DNA of 64,000 nt from Scleropages formosus (GCF_900964775.1 NC_041815.1:8397443-8461442); one strand, 5' to 3'; shown: positions 35,001 to 47,378, numbered from the stretch's first letter. The notes: generated by a model not told the origin, from the letters alone. Made by a program: numbers and translations.

Positions 35001-36130
35001 ACCTGCATCGTAGCACTTGTGCAATGGGACTTCCACAAAGACCTCGCCCAAGCCCAGGCAGCCGAACCCGTACTGCTGGGTAAGCCCGCCGGAAAACAAT
35101 ATGTTCCCACCAGCGTGCGCCTCACCATTCTGCAGTGGGCCCTCAATCATCCTGCGGCTGGGCACCCAGGGTTCAGCAAAACCCAGACTCTCCTGCAGAA
35201 ACACTTTTGGTGACCATCCCTACCAGAGGATGTGCAAGACTTCATTCAGGCTTGCAGGATCTCACCCAAGTCAAACCGTCGACTCAGAAGCCCGGGGGAC
35301 TCCTGGAGCCCCCTGCCGGTGCCTAATCACCCGTGGTCCCACATCACCCTGGACTTCCTCGAATATCTCCCCAGTTCCGAAGGTAAGACCACTATACTGA
35401 CCATCATCGATAGGCTCTCCAAGGCCTGCCATCTGGTACCTCTCCCCAAGCTCCCTACAGCCTTGGAAACAGCCGAGCTCCTCTTCCTCCACGTGTTTCG
35501 CCTCTTCGGCTTACCAGAGGACATCGTGAATGACCGAGGACCTCAATTCAGCTCCCGGCTGTGGAAAGCCTTCTGGCGGAAGTTGGGAGTGAATGTGAGC
35601 CGAACATCGGGGTATCATCCCCAGGTGAATGGACAAGTAGATTAGCTCCAACAGGACATCAGCCGGTTACTTCATAGTTATTGTACAGAGAAGCCACAAC
35701 AGTGGATATGATGCTTACCTTGGGCGAAATATACACACAATTCTCTGACCCATGCATCCACAGGATAGGCTTCAATTAAGCACCTGACTTCAACTGGAGC
35801 ACTAGTCTACAAAAACCCCCATTCTACCACTTCCCAGGTGCAGCATATTATTTGAGACAACTGTTCCCACTGTCCTTTCTAACCTACCTCACCTTTTCCA
35901 ACTCCTGTTTATCATCATTCCCCAGTTCCGTTCCATGTCTTTTTGGTAACGACCACCCGCCTTGTCCCTCAACCATGACTTCAGATCCTCATCTCTGCTC
36001 AGTTCACCGATTGACCAGCCATATATCTGTCCTTGATCTGTCCCTGACCATGAGATCACATCTAATCCTTTGGTACTGAATAAATGATTGTGCACTTGGG
36101 TTCAGCCTCCTTTATTCGCCATAACAATCT
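32058..36130 (+). mobile_element. Ty3/Gypsy LTR retrotransposon, broken fossil
   Basis: The parts in order are an LTR-end-like stretch (32058-32170), a gag region (about 32180-33060), a protease region (about 33100-33300), reverse transcriptase (about 33540-34400), RNase H (about 34450-34960) and integrase (about 35010-35640). A second LTR-like stretch ends near 36130. All domains keep the order of the family and the plus orientation. It is clearly broken, with many breaks spread over all domains. The two LTR-like ends differ a good deal, so the insertion is old or composite. It interrupts OR-alpha copy 3 on the left. Confidence 0.85.
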
Positions 36131-36250
36131 GCCGATCGATCGACCCCGAACAACTCTGGACCATTCTTGTGCCTAGTCCATTTGATAAATGAATGAGCCT
36201 GCAGCTGTGTCCGTTGCTTTTTCCAGACCCCCGTTATGACACTAGATTTG

Positions 36251-36372
36251 CACTTTTTATTTAGCAGATGTTTTTTTCCAAAGTGACTTCCAATGAACTC
36301 TATGTTGTGTTTTCAGTCCACACACCTTATTCACCAAGGTGATTTACACTGCTAGATAAATTACTTACAATG
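36251..36372 (-). repeat. V-SINE-like SINE, 3' part only
   Basis: The minus-strand 3' half is the same as in the copies at 733 and 9742. The tRNA head is missing. Confidence 0.65.
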
Positions 36373-36439
36373 TAAAATAAGTTTAAATCCAGTCATGTTT
36401 AAGATAATCCATCTATGCTGCTGGGTGCAATTAATTGCT

Positions 36440-36662
36440 GTAATACCCTCTCCTTTTATTACGCTCTCACACTTTACCTCAAAGCAAGTTACAATGTTAA
36501 GCTACTTAAACTTATTTACCCACTTATACAGTTGGGTAATGTTTACAAGAGCAATGGAGGGTAAGTACCTTGCTCAGCTATACTACACCCGTACACAGGA
36601 TTTGAATTTGCAACCTTTATAGCCAAAGACAGCAGCATTTTCCACTACATTATCAACTGCCC
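36440..36662 (-). repeat. Third-family tRNA-SINE
   Basis: The minus strand has the tRNA head near 36640, the GGTACT-type block, the TATAAGTGGGTAAATA block and the 3' part near 36480. It is the most complete minus-strand copy of the family. Confidence 0.7.
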
Positions 36663-37518
36663 CCATGTGTCTAAAAGTTACAACAGATTTAGTTAAACCA
36701 AAAGAGCCCTTTCATGTGAAGCTGCAAAAAAAAAAAAAAAAAAAGAAAAAGCGCCCAAAAAACATTCCCCAAGCAGTCCTCTCCAACAGTTTTCAGACCA
36801 GCTGCTTCAATGTCCATCATGAAGTTCACTCAAGTGGCTGCAGCTGATTGTCATTAATTAGTCTGAGGCAGGGGGATTTGAAGAGCTTTCCATCAATACA
36901 ACTCCATCTCTGCCCGTGTGCTGCCTCCCACCAGCTTATACTTTGGAGAAAAGCATCAGATAGATGAATTAATTTAAAGATCTGGTTAAGTTCTGTAAAT
37001 TTTTTTTGCAGCTACAAGTATACTTTGAAAGGCTCATTGTAATACCTATTTGGACTTTGAGATACATTATGATTACAACAAGTATAAAGTAGGTGAAAAT
37101 AAGGCATTGTCTCCGGTTTTGTTTAATGCTGAATGTTGAGAGAGTCATATTAGCAACACGCAGAGATTTTGTTTCATTATTGATTGGCATGTGTGGAGCA
37201 GGTACTACATTCATGTTTTATTTTGTTTTATTGACATTAACCACCTAGCATTGTAATCACTGGTGACATTTGTTACACAACAAAAATACATTGAGCAAAA
37301 TGAAGGGAAAAGTGAAGAAAATACAGCTGAAAGCGGTAGACTGGGAAATATTTATATCTTTGGAAATTTGCCACTTGTTGTAACCATTGGCAGCAATTTT
37401 ACACAGTAAAATCTCTTTGGTATTAGTCTGTACACAACTTGACACTGTTAAAAGCCATAAAGTTACTCAGCACTGATCACACTTAGAGCTGCATGAAAGA
37501 AGAACCTGATCTATGTTT
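36663..37518. other. Flank of the fifth OR unit, no gene
   Basis: Homologous to 8290-9010. It contains an A-rich run at about 36726-36745 and a SINE 3' end at about 36943-36970. No gene is recognised. Confidence 0.5.
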
Positions 37519-38252
37519 CTGTGTGGTATTGTCCTGATTTCCTGGGTTGTTTCCTTTTTCCCAAGTTGGCACTCTCCTTCAACAAGTGTTCCCTGATTAA
37601 TGTATAAGGGTTTTGAAAAATTATACTCAAGTATTTTGATGGAAGTAGCTCTCTGCCCTCAAGATTGCCCATGAGTGTTGTTTCTCCTTCTGTTGGTCAT
37701 TTAAAAGTTGCAGCCTAATTGTGTTAACAGTGGTGCAAGAAGTAATTAGGACACATCCTTGTTTATCACTGGTCCTCATTACGTACCTGTTGTGTGCTGT
37801 GCATTGAGTCCCTAAGATTACCCTTTTTATTACCTTGGTAGTCCCCTAGAAGAGGGCCTTCAGACAGAAACACAGGACCATCATCCTATTTATCGACAGC
37901 GGACAGTTTTGCTCTCAGAAAGGCCCTGCATGCTTGGAAGTTGAGCAATGGTTTCAGACTTCGTTGTTATATGATACATTAAAATAAACTGCCATTTTAA
38001 AGTTACATGATGGACTTTGAACAACTTCTTAAAACTAGCTAAAATATGTTTGTGTTATAAAAAATATCTTTTTTCTTCAGACTCTTTCACCAGAAGATGG
38101 TACTTTAGCTTGAAAGAAAATTAATCTTGAGTTGAAACTTTTGACTTTTCACAAGAGATGTTTCTTCTGATGGTTCACCCTTGCAAAATACAGGTGTTAT
38201 TCAGACTTAGGCCTACAGCTGAAATTAAAGCCAAAGCCATATTGTAATACAT

Positions 38253-38577
38253 TACATTTATTTAGCAGATGCTTTTCTCCAAAGTGACTTCAATGAACTC
38301 TATGTAGTGTTATCAGCAGTCCAACCACCAAGTGACTTACATGCTAGCTACAATACTAACAATGGGTCACTCTCCATACACCAGTGGAACATACTCTCTC
38401 TGTGTTACCCACACACTATGGGGAACCTGAACAGCATGTCTTTGGACAATAGGGAGGAAACCCACCGCAGACAGGGCGAACATGCAAACTCCACACAGAC
38501 TGAGCAGGGATCGAACCCCACGTCCACTCACACCACCGAGGCCCTGTGAGACAGCAACACTACTCGATGTGCCACCC
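38253..38577 (-). repeat. V-SINE-like SINE (duplicate of 733-1057)
   Basis: Same element and flanks as the first copy, with several one-base gaps and insertions. Confidence 0.8.
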
Positions 38578-38890
38578 AAATAAAACTTGTACAAATGTAA
38601 AGGCTTTGATTTAATGCAAGTGAGTTTTCTACTCTTGCTAATTTTGTCACAGTTTCTAACATATGACCACAAAATAATGCACACTGAGCATTAGAAAATG
38701 TTTTCCTCCTGAAAATTCATGTTTTTTTTATTATATTCGTGTTTTTTCTTTATACTGCATGTTTCAAATGACCAGCTATTTAAAAGAATGAATTCATTTA
38801 ATATGCTGTCAAATCTGACTAATTTCATTCTCAGCTCTACTGAATTGTAAGCTGTGCTGAAACATTATATTCATTGTGTAATCAGTTGAG

Positions 38891-39090
38891 AGGGGGTGCA
38901 GTGGTGTGTTGGTGCAGTGGTGCAGTGGGGCAGTGGGTTGGAGTGGGATGTGCTCTCCAGTGGGTCTGGGGTTTGAGTCCCGCTTGGGGTGCCTGCGACA
39001 GACTGGTGTCCCGTCCTGGGTGTGTCCTCTCCCCCTCTAGCCTTACGCCCTGTGTTTCCGGGTAGGCTCCGGCTCCCAGTATGGGACAGA

Positions 39091-39123
<33 letters not shown>
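38891..39123 (+). repeat. TG-tailed tRNA-SINE (duplicate of 1375-1609)
   Basis: Same insertion, same target sequence, small one-base differences. Confidence 0.9.
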
Positions 39124-39125
<2 letters not shown>

Positions 39126-39192
39126 CAGTTTGAAGCTTTTTATACGGAAAAGTTGCTGATGCCCCAAGATTAAACTTTCACTGCTGACACAT

Positions 39193-39403
39193 GGGGGGGG
39201 TGCAGTGGTGCAGTGGGTTGGACCAGGTCCCGCTCTCCAGTGCGTCTGGGGTTCAAGCCCCGCTTGGGGTGCCTGCGACAGACTGGTGTCCCGTCCTGGG
39301 TGTGTCCCCCTCCCCCTCCGGCCTTACGCCCTGTGTTGCTGGGTAGGCTCCGGTTCCCCGCAACCCCGTATGGGATAAGCGGTTCAGAAAATGTGTGTGT
39401 GTA
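39193..39403 (+). repeat. TG-tailed tRNA-SINE (duplicate of 1678-1888)
   Basis: Same insertion with target CTGACACAT at 39184-39192 and again from 39404. Confidence 0.9.
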
Positions 39404-39432
39404 CTGACACATTTATATTTTTAATTTTATGT

Positions 39433-39603
39433 GACCTCACCTTGAACATTTTTAGAACGACATTCCTTATTTCCTTGGTCCAGGCTCAAATAATGGGGTT
39501 CACAGTATCAGGAAAATTATGTACAGTATACCTAAAAAGATGTTAATGTCTGTTGCAGTGTCAATGCTGATGTTTGTGACAGAAATGTAATGCTCCAAAC
39601 AGT
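39433..39603 (-). pseudogene. OR-beta relic (duplicate of 1920-2098)
   Basis: Same C-terminal remnant and same deletion junction as in copy 1, with a few one-base gaps. Confidence 0.75.
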
Positions 39604-39989
39604 AGAAAGACAAGTTGGTTTCATGAAGTTCTTCAGCATGTCACTTTGGTTTCTTTAACTGAAATGTGTTTGACAGAGAAAAAAAATTGACACTGAGATT
39701 TAGCGTGTAACCTTTCAATAATGTGGGGTTGTGGTGGGGAGGTAGAGGATAAGACATGCGTGGTCATGACTTCTCCCACCTGCCAATTTTTGCAGCGACG
39801 TTGAGATTTAACCATATTAAACAAGATGCATAGTCCAGTGCAGATGCAAGTGTTTTAGAAATCTAAATAAAATGCGAGACTTAACACACCAGAATTCTCT
39901 TTTTGCTTATTCCAGAATGTCACTAAATCATGCTTGTGCTGAGAGGAAAGCCAGTATTCCATGTTCGACTTTGTCCAAGTTAGGCATTG

Positions 39990-40225
39990 CAAGGAATGTG
40001 TGAATTAGCTATACTGATTTTTTTAACGAAGTGAGATGATCCAACTATTACCCTGTCATTCTTATTGACCTCATAATCTACATCCCTTACTCACTGTGTG
40101 ACTGCGAAGGATCCTTTAAACATGGCAAGTAATTTGGAGTTAGAGGTGGGGAATAATAGTGGCACCTTGTCTTCCAATTCAATCTGCCTGTCCTCCTTTT
40201 TTTGAATATGTCTGGCACGAATGAA
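39990..40225 (-). mobile_element. Ty3/Gypsy fossil fragment (duplicate of 2480-2715)
   Basis: Same fossil integrase-tail fragment, nearly identical to the first copy. It is broken. Confidence 0.5.
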
Positions 40226-40386
40226 TGAAAGAGCAAGTGTTCCTAAGCAATGCACCCAAAAATTGCTCCTTTGCCCGATACCGTGCTTCCTTCATCACCA
40301 AGGAACTATCCAGCATGTGGATTGTCCTGCCTGAGCACAACTGAGATGTGTGTTAATCCGTATCTCGTCTTAAAATGCCACATAAC

Positions 40387-40525
40387 TACATTTACATTTA
40401 TTCATTTATGTGACACTTTTCTCCAAAGCAGCCTACAACTATTTACCCATTTATACAACAACAAAATTTTACTAGAGCAATTTTGGCTAAGTACCCTCAA
40501 AGCAGCAACCTTTGCATTCAACTAC
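40387..40525 (-). repeat. Third-family SINE, partial (duplicate of 2878-3016)
   Basis: Identical to the first copy as far as I can see. Confidence 0.6.
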
Positions 40526-40852
40526 TAGTACATATTAATAAGCCTATTAAATAACTCCATCAGCCTTCGTCTTGACACCTTGTGTAAGAGCTACAAACTT
40601 AAGCCACAACAGACAGAGGAAAAAGGATGGTCAGCTCATCTCCATACATGCTGCTGACAGACCTGATCATTGCTGCACAGCATGCCTCCTCGACCAAACA
40701 GCACCGTGTAAAATTACCCGTAGTTCATGAACTTCAATTTATGAAAGCTGTTGACTTAAGTTTGCTGACTGCTCTATGTATTATTGATTGCCTGTATTGT
40801 TTTTTTACAATATAATATTCTTACTATTTTGCTGAATCATTTGTGCAACAGA

Positions 40853-41061
40853 GGGGGCGCGGTGGCGCAGTGGGTTGGACCGGGTGCTGCTCTCCAGTGG
40901 GTCTGGGGTTCGAGTCCCGCTTGGGGTGCCTTGCGAAGCACTGGCGTCCCGTCCTGGGTGTGTCCCCTTCCCCCTCCGGCCTTACGCCCTGTGTTGCCGG
41001 GTAGGCTCCGGTTCCCCGTGACCCCGTATGGGACAGGCGGTTCTGAAAATGTGTGTGTGTG
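40853..41061 (+). repeat. TG-tailed tRNA-SINE (duplicate of 3344-3552)
   Basis: Same insertion and target duplication, no difference seen. Confidence 0.95.
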
Positions 41062-41414
41062 TGATTTGTGCAACAGAATGATCTGGTGTTGTAACCACTA
41101 ACAGTGACGCACAAGGACGTGTTCTATTTTTTCTGTTTTGTTGAAAAAATTAAAAGTTCCCAGAAAGATGACAAAAATGGCAAAACTATTTTTTTGAGGA
41201 TGTATCACAGCTTGCTTTATTGTTTTGATCTATTGACTTCTGCAAGAAATACATTTAAATCATTTTTAAGATTATTTCTCTCATGAGGAAATTTCAAGTT
41301 AACAGTATTTAATAGGCAACCAAAGATGTGCATCTTGAAAAGATATTTAAAAAATACAGTTAAGATACATGTTTGTAATTCAATATTTTTTATTTCAACT
41401 GGCTTACTTGAGTC

Positions 41415-42357
41415 TTATGGGGACTTTTTTCCACACTTCATTGCTTTTATTACTTGCTGTCTTATTTCTTTTGTCCTGATACCATAAATTATTGGATTTA
41501 AACAGGCAGGCACAAGCAAATACATTGTGCTGATCACCATATGACTATTGAAGGACATGTCATTTTTTATTCTGTAGGAAAGAAACGATGTTAAGGCAAA
41601 AATTAAACCCACAAACATGACAATAATATGAGTGATGCATGTACTGAATGCTTTTTGACAAGATCTGCCTGATTTAAACAGAGAGACAAATATTCTCACA
41701 TAGGAAACAACAATAAAAAGGACATCAGCTGCTAAGATGAAGAAAGCGGCACAGTCCTACAACACTGTTAACATATATGGGACCACATGCAAGGGTGACC
41801 AATGCCATGTGTTCACAGAAGCAGTGCTTAATCTCATTGGACTGGCAATATGACAAAGATCGAGCTAGGCCAACTATTGCTGAAATGAAAACTGCATTTC
41901 TGAGCATCGGTATAATTACAAATTTCAGGAATGCAGAGAATCTCATGTGTTCATTGTAATGGAGTGGAGTGCAGATGGCGTAGAAACGATCCAGGGCCAT
42001 CCACAGCAAAACAGTAGACTGCACTGATTGAAAAAAGTGAATGCAGAACATCTGAACCAGGCAACCCATCAGAGAAATATGGTTCCAGTTAAACAAGAGA
42101 TTAAGAAGCATATTTGGAACAAAGAATATTGGTATAACCAAATCAACAAAAGCCATCACACAAATCAGCAGGTACATTGGAGAATGCAGAGCCCTGTGCG
42201 ATAAGATTATAAATATAATCATGGAGTTTGCAGTGATTGACATTACAAACAAGAGGAAAAATGGGATGAAGAGAAGTTGTTTCCACTCTTTGGGTCCCGA
42301 GAAGCCACTTAGTATGAAGTCCGTATGAGAGATATTTCTTGCTGCATATTCCGACAT
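41415..42357 (-). pseudogene. OR-alpha class I odorant receptor, one frame break (duplicate of 3906-4848)
   Basis: Same reading as the first copy, including the MSEYAARN start at 42357, all receptor motifs and the same frame break near 41749. I saw no base difference across the gene. If the duplication is an assembly artefact this is the same gene counted twice. If it is real, the two copies are too recent to have diverged. See 3906-4848 for the domain description. Confidence 0.85.
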
Positions 42358-43107
42358 CTTGCTGCACAGTGTGGCACTTTCAAAAACACCTAGAGAAAGC
42401 GAGAATGTAAATGTTTCAATTAGTATCTAGCAGTAACTTTTTTTCATATATTGAAGAAAAGCATTATTTCAAAATTAAATCATAAAGCACAGACAGCTGT
42501 GTACGTTCATGTTTTATCTACAGATATACAACAGAACTTTCTATAGTGCTTTGACTGTCATCTACCCAAAAATCGATATACATGATACATACATATTAAA
42601 CACTGTAATAAGTGAAAAACTATACTGATCTAAGTTATAATTGTGTTTTGAAATAATTACTGAATAATAATATTAATGATTTTGAAAAGGCAGCCCATGA
42701 TTCATTTTATATATGAACTCACAATCTCTATAAATTTTATTCAAAAGAAATAAATCACATAAAGAGCATTATGCATTTTCTTTTTCGTACAGACAGATAT
42801 TCAAAAATGGCAAAAGAGTTTTATATTCCAGGTTCCACTGTTGAAAGCTGTAGGTCCTACAGTTTAAAACCAAAGCCTTCTTCACTTTCAGGTACCCGGT
42901 ACTCCACAACATCCGACCTCCTGCTACTTAAATCTGCTGTTCTGTATTCCCTTGGTAGACTGCTGGCTCTCTGGTTAAAAACAAGAGTAAACAAGAGTTC
43001 AGCTCTGAAGGACTGGCTTGGACCTGGGAGCTCTATGTCCTGGATAACATCTTGATTGAGAATGAAGACTGTGTATTTGTGTTTCTGGCAGTCTTTTGCA
43101 AAGCAGA
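42358..43107. other. Upstream region of the OR-alpha duplicate
   Basis: Same as 4849-5599 apart from one missing T near 42552. No gene is seen. Confidence 0.5.
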
Positions 43108-44636
43108 AGCCATAAATCCTCACAATCCGTTCTAGGATCTTGCAGTCGGAAGCTGTGCAGTTCTCGTACCATACAGTGAGACAGCTGGTCAGCATGCTCT
43201 CTATTGTTCCTCTGTAGAAGGTGGTGAGGATCGGAGGGGGGGTTTGGCTCTATTCATCTTTTGTAGGAAGTGGAGGTATTGCTGGGCCTTCTTAGCTAGG
43301 CAGGTGGTGTTGAGAGTCCAGGAGAGGTCCTCCGTCATGTGCACTCTAAGAAACTTGGAGCTTTTTACTCTCTACCCAGTTGGTCCGTTGATGTGCAGTG
43401 GTGAGAGGTCTACTGGGGTCTTCCTTAAGTTGACAGTCATCTTTAGTCTGATCCACATTAAGAGATAGATTGCTGTCTCCACACCATTCTGCGAACTGAT
43501 TCACCTCCTCTCTGTATGCTGACTCATCATTGTTGCTTATGAGGCCCACAACTATAGTGTCATCAGCAAACTTGATGATATGATTTGAACTTTACTGCAC
43601 AGCACAGTCATGAGTCAGCAGGGTAAACAGCAGTGGACTGAGTACACAGCCCTGGGGAGTGCCGGTGTTCAGTGTGGCGGTGCTGGAGGTGGAGATGCCG
43701 ATCCTGATGGACTGGATGATTGTGTTGAATGCTGAACTGAAGTCTATGAACAGCATCCTTACATAGTTGTCCTTTTTGTCCAGATAGGTCAGAAAAAGGT
43801 GGATAGTAGCAGATACGGCGTCCTCCGTTGAACGGTTGGGATGGTAGGCATACTGAAATGGGTCCAGTGTGGTGGGAAGACCCCACGTTATGTGTTTCAT
43901 GACAAGCTGCTCAAAACATTTCATGGTGATAGGTATGAGTGCAACCGGCTGTTAATCATTCAGGCTGGACACAGATGATTTCTTCGGCACAGGGATGACG
44001 GTGGTCGTCTTGAACCACACAGTGACAACTGCTTGGGTCAGGGAAATGTTGAAGATGTCCGTGAAGACATCTGCAAGCTAAACAGCACATTCCCTGAGTA
44101 CCTGGCCAGTTATGTTGTCAGGACCTGCAGTTTTCCGTGAGAGTTAACTCTGGACAGAGTCTTCCTGATGTCTACTGCAGACAGACAAAGTACCTGGTTG
44201 GTGGGAGTTGGGGTGGTCTCACCTGCTGGCATGTTGTTCTGAGCTTCAAACCGTGTGTAGAAAACACTCAACACGGCTGGGAGCGAGGCATCACCATCAC
44301 AGACAAGTGATGTAACTTTGTAGTCTGTCATGGCCTGAATGCCTTGCTACATGCGCTTTGTGTCCTTGGAATTTAGGAAGTGACAGGAGATTCTTCCTGC
44401 GTAGTTGCGCTTCGCGTCTTTGACAGCCCGAGACGGATTGGCCCTAGCCTTGCAGTAGGCTGCCTTGTCGCCGGACCTGACGGCAGCGTCTCGGGTTTTC
44501 AACAGCAAGCGCACCTCAACAGTCACCCGCAGTTTCTGGTTTGCACGTGTGACGATTGTCTTCAAGGAAGTCACATCATCTTTGCACTTACTGATGTAGC
44601 CAGTCACTGATTCTGTGTATTCCTCAAGTCCGTGAT
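43108..44636 (-). mobile_element. L2-type LINE (duplicate of 5600-7128)
   Basis: Identical RT motifs and breaks to the first copy. Confidence 0.8.
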
Positions 44637-44914
44637 ATTATGGTATGTATTACCCTTTCTGAACATCTTCCAGTCTGTGTGTTCAAAAAGCCTTGTAAGC
44701 ACCGTGACTGTTTGTGTAAACAAGCTCTAAGGTGTTTGTGCCATGGACTGCGAAATCAACATGCTGGTGGAATTTTGGCACTGCACTGGGGTTCAGCCTC
44801 CTCTGTTTGCAATGCCAAATACAAGTTGTCGTGTATGTAAAAATAGCTGTATAATGTGAGACATTTGGCACAAGACACATTTAATGCTGATTTTAACAAC
44901 AGTGATTTTGATGT

Positions 44915-45313
44915 TGTTACTGTCCTGCAGAGCAAAGGATATGGGGAAGGCAGGACCCAACTGCAGGATCGTTCATTTAAGGCCAAGTGGAGAGACTTGT
45001 TCTTATTATCAAGGACAGGTGAATGGTCGGTTGATTGGTGATTAGGGTGAAAGCGAAGATCCGTGGATCAAGTCGAGAAACAAGGTGAATGGTCAGGAGC
45101 CAAGGAACGAAGAACGGGAGTCGAGGACGAAGGGGAACAGGACATGGACCATGGTGAGTGCTATGAGCACAGAAAGGACAGTAGTCTCAAAGAGATTCCA
45201 CAACTGGGAAGAGGCTGAGAAGTGTCTTTTGTAGCTGATTGCTCTGATTGAAGGTGCCAGGTGCTTAATCAGAGCCAGGTACTACTGGTTGAAGTGCGGG
45301 TGTGGTCATGACA
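44915..45313 (-). mobile_element. Probable solo LTR fossil (duplicate of 7407-7805)
   Basis: Same block with TG and CA ends. No coding part adjoins it. Confidence 0.5.
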
Positions 45314-45441
45314 GTTGCCGTCTTCAAAAGAGTAAGGGGAGCTTGGAAAAACCTGAAAATCTTTACTACTTGCTCTCACTTTAAAATTGTCTGCATTATA
45401 TTGCACTTTTGAAGTTTTAATTATCCGTACACATAAAGGCA

Positions 45442-45580
45442 CGCGCACACACACACTTTCTGAACCGCTTGTCCCATACGGGGTCGTGGGGAACCGGAGC
45501 CTACCTGGCAACACAGGGCGTAAGGCCGGAGAGGGAGGCGACACACCCAGGATGGGACGCCAGTCCGTCGCAAGGCACCC
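45442..45580 (-). repeat. TG-tailed tRNA-SINE cut by the gap (duplicate of 7934-8142)
   Basis: The tail and most of the body are present. The head with both promoter boxes is lost at the Ns. Confidence 0.9.
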
Positions 45581-45680
45581 NNNNNNNNNNNNNNNNNNNN
45601 NNNNNNNNNNNNNNNNNNNNNNNNNNNNNNNNNNNNNNNNNNNNNNNNNNNNNNNNNNNNNNNNNNNNNNNNNNNNNNNN
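45581..45680. other. Assembly gap, exactly 100 N
   Basis: A run of 100 Ns, the customary placeholder for a scaffold gap of unknown size. The left side ends in a SINE and the right side starts in poly(A), both typical places for a contig to end. Confidence 0.98.
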
Positions 45681-45734
45681 AAAAAAAAAAAAAAAAAAAA
45701 AAAAAAAGGCTTTTTGAAAAGGAGCTGCCCTTGT

Positions 45735-45809
45735 GGCCGGTTTAGCTCAGTTGGTTAGAGCGTGGTGCTAATAACGCCAAGGTCGCGGGTTCGATCCCCG
45801 TACGGGCCA
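45735..45809 (+). tRNA. tRNA-Ile(AAT), unit 1
   Basis: Cloverleaf with anticodon loop CTAATAA. It is 75 nt, with one extra T before AGCTCAG against the array consensus. This unit sits next to the gap. Confidence 0.88.
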
Positions 45810-46070
45810 GCCGGTGACGTTCGCGCTGTCGGCTTAACCTCCCTGTGGCACGATGGGCCACTTTTTAGCTCTCTGACTGCAAGGAACTCCTGTGTCCCGC
45901 TACGGGTTCTACATCCAAGTTGGCAGCGAAGCATGCCATGGTTTTCAGCACCGCTTTTGTCGCGAGTCCTCGCTGACATCGAAGAAGAGAGCAAACTTTG
46001 AACACGCCGCTCGCCACGCGTGTCGGAGGGAACGCAGCAGAGAGACCTTGGCGCGAGCCCCATAAACACG

Positions 46071-46138
46071 TGGAGAATGCGGGCTCGATCCCGCTACCTC
46101 CGATGCTACGAGCGCTCTACCACTTGAGCTAATTCCCC
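46071..46138 (-). tRNA. tRNA-Ala(AGC), unit 1
   Basis: Clear tRNA-Ala on the minus strand, but 68 nt against 73 expected. Bases are lost in the T arm and around the anticodon arm, so the fold is damaged as written. Confidence 0.8.
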
Positions 46139-46281
46139 CAGCTGAGAGGATCCCTTTAGCAAAGGAGAGGAAAGGCACGCCATAACCAACAGCTAAGCTG
46201 CGGGATAACACAGAAAGCTCATTTCAGGTTCGCATCTAGACTGGTGGCGGCCGCTTGTGCGGGAGTTTGTGGGACCACCGT

Positions 46282-46352
46282 TGTTCCATGGTGTAATGGC
46301 TAGCACTCTGGACTCTGAATCCAGCGATCGAGTTCAAATCTCGGTGGGACCT
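46282..46352 (+). tRNA. tRNA-Gln(CTG), unit 1
   Basis: Anticodon loop CTCTGAA. The 5' end is scrambled (TTGTTCC in place of GGTTCC) and one C is missing before GAGTTC, so the start is approximate. Confidence 0.82.
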
Positions 46353-46440
46353 GCTTCCTGCCTTGCTCACTGGGGCATCGTTGTGTTTCTGAGGGCCCTT
46401 GCTCTGGAAACTTCAAGGCTTGCCGGGAAGCGCTCCGCCA

Positions 46441-46511
46441 GGTTCCATGGTGTAATGGTGAGCACCCTGTGCTTTGAATCCAGTGATCCGAGTTCAGTCT
46501 CAGTGGGACCT
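46441..46511 (+). tRNA. tRNA-Gln(TTG), unit 1
   Basis: Anticodon loop CTTTGAA. It is 71 nt, with a T for G in the anticodon stem (CTGTG) and changes in the T arm that weaken it. Confidence 0.82.
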
Positions 46512-46603
46512 GGTGTCCTCCTCCGCACGGAAGGGACCGCAGCGTGCGTGAGAAGTGCGTCTCTCTCGACGGCGTGTTTTGCGACTCTTTACGCCAAGGG
46601 CAA

Positions 46604-46643
<40 letters not shown>

Positions 46644-46666
46644 TTTTGAAAAGGAGCTGCCCTTGT

Positions 46667-46738
46667 GGCCGGTTAGCTCAGTTGGTTAGAGCGTGGTGCT
46701 ATAACGCCAAGGTCGCGGGTTCGATCCCCGTACGGCCA
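46667..46738 (+). tRNA. tRNA-Ile(AAT), unit 2
   Basis: It is 72 nt. One A is missing in the anticodon loop and one G in the 3' acceptor strand. Confidence 0.88.
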
Positions 46739-47005
46739 GCCGTGACGTTCGCGCTGTCGGCTTAACCTCCGCTGTGGCACGATGGGCCACTTTTTAGCTC
46801 TCTGACTGCAAGGAACTCCGTGTCCCCTACGGGTTCGCTACATCCAAGAGTTGGCAGCGAAGCATGCCATGGTTTTCAGCACCGCTTTTGTCGCGAGTCC
46901 TCGCTGACATCGGAAGAAGAGAGCAAACTTTGAACACGCCGCTCGCCACGCGTTGTCGGAGGGAACGGCAGCAGAGAGACCTTGGCGCGAGCCCCATAAA
47001 ACACG

Positions 47006-47077
47006 TGGAGAATGCGGGCATCGATCCCTACCTCTCGCATGCTAAGCGAGCGCTCTAACCACTTGAGCTAATTCCCC
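47006..47077 (-). tRNA. tRNA-Ala(AGC), unit 2
   Basis: Anticodon loop TTAGCAT intact. Two bases are missing in the T arm and there is one extra A in the D arm. Confidence 0.85.
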
Positions 47078-47220
47078 CAGCTGAGAGGATCCCTTTAGCC
47101 AAGGAGAGCAAAGGCACGCCACTAACCACCAGCTAAGCTGCGGGATAAACACAGGAAGCTCATTTCAGGTTCGCATCTAGACTGGTGGCGGCCGCTTGTG
47201 CGGGAGTTTGTGGGACCACC

Positions 47221-47291
47221 GGTTCCATGGTGTAATGGCTAGCACTCTGGACTCTGAATCCAGCGATCCGAGTTCAAATCTCGGTGGACCT
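47221..47291 (+). tRNA. tRNA-Gln(CTG), unit 2
   Basis: It is 71 nt, one G short in the 3' acceptor strand, otherwise as consensus. Confidence 0.9.
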
Positions 47292-47378
47292 GCTTCCTTC
47301 CTTGCTCACTGGGCATCGTTTGTGTTTCTGAGGCCCTTGCTCTGGAAACTTCAAGGCTTGCCGGGAAGCGCTCCGCCC

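Larger units (their letters stand above)
37519..45580. repeat. Large near-identical segment, copy 2, ending at the gap
   Basis: Repeats 1-8080 in the same order and orientation. The 5' two kilobases show about one single-base gap per 50-100 bases against copy 1, mostly losses here. From about 39900 on only a few one-base differences remain. It stops at the first N at 45581, inside the SINE shared with 7934-8142. Confidence 0.9.

Noticed and set aside
46240-46260. TCTAGA, GCGGCCGC and GGATCC sites in each tRNA unit, resembling a cloning-vector polylinker.
   Set aside because: They recur in nearly every unit at fixed spacing with no longer vector match. They are part of the native spacer.
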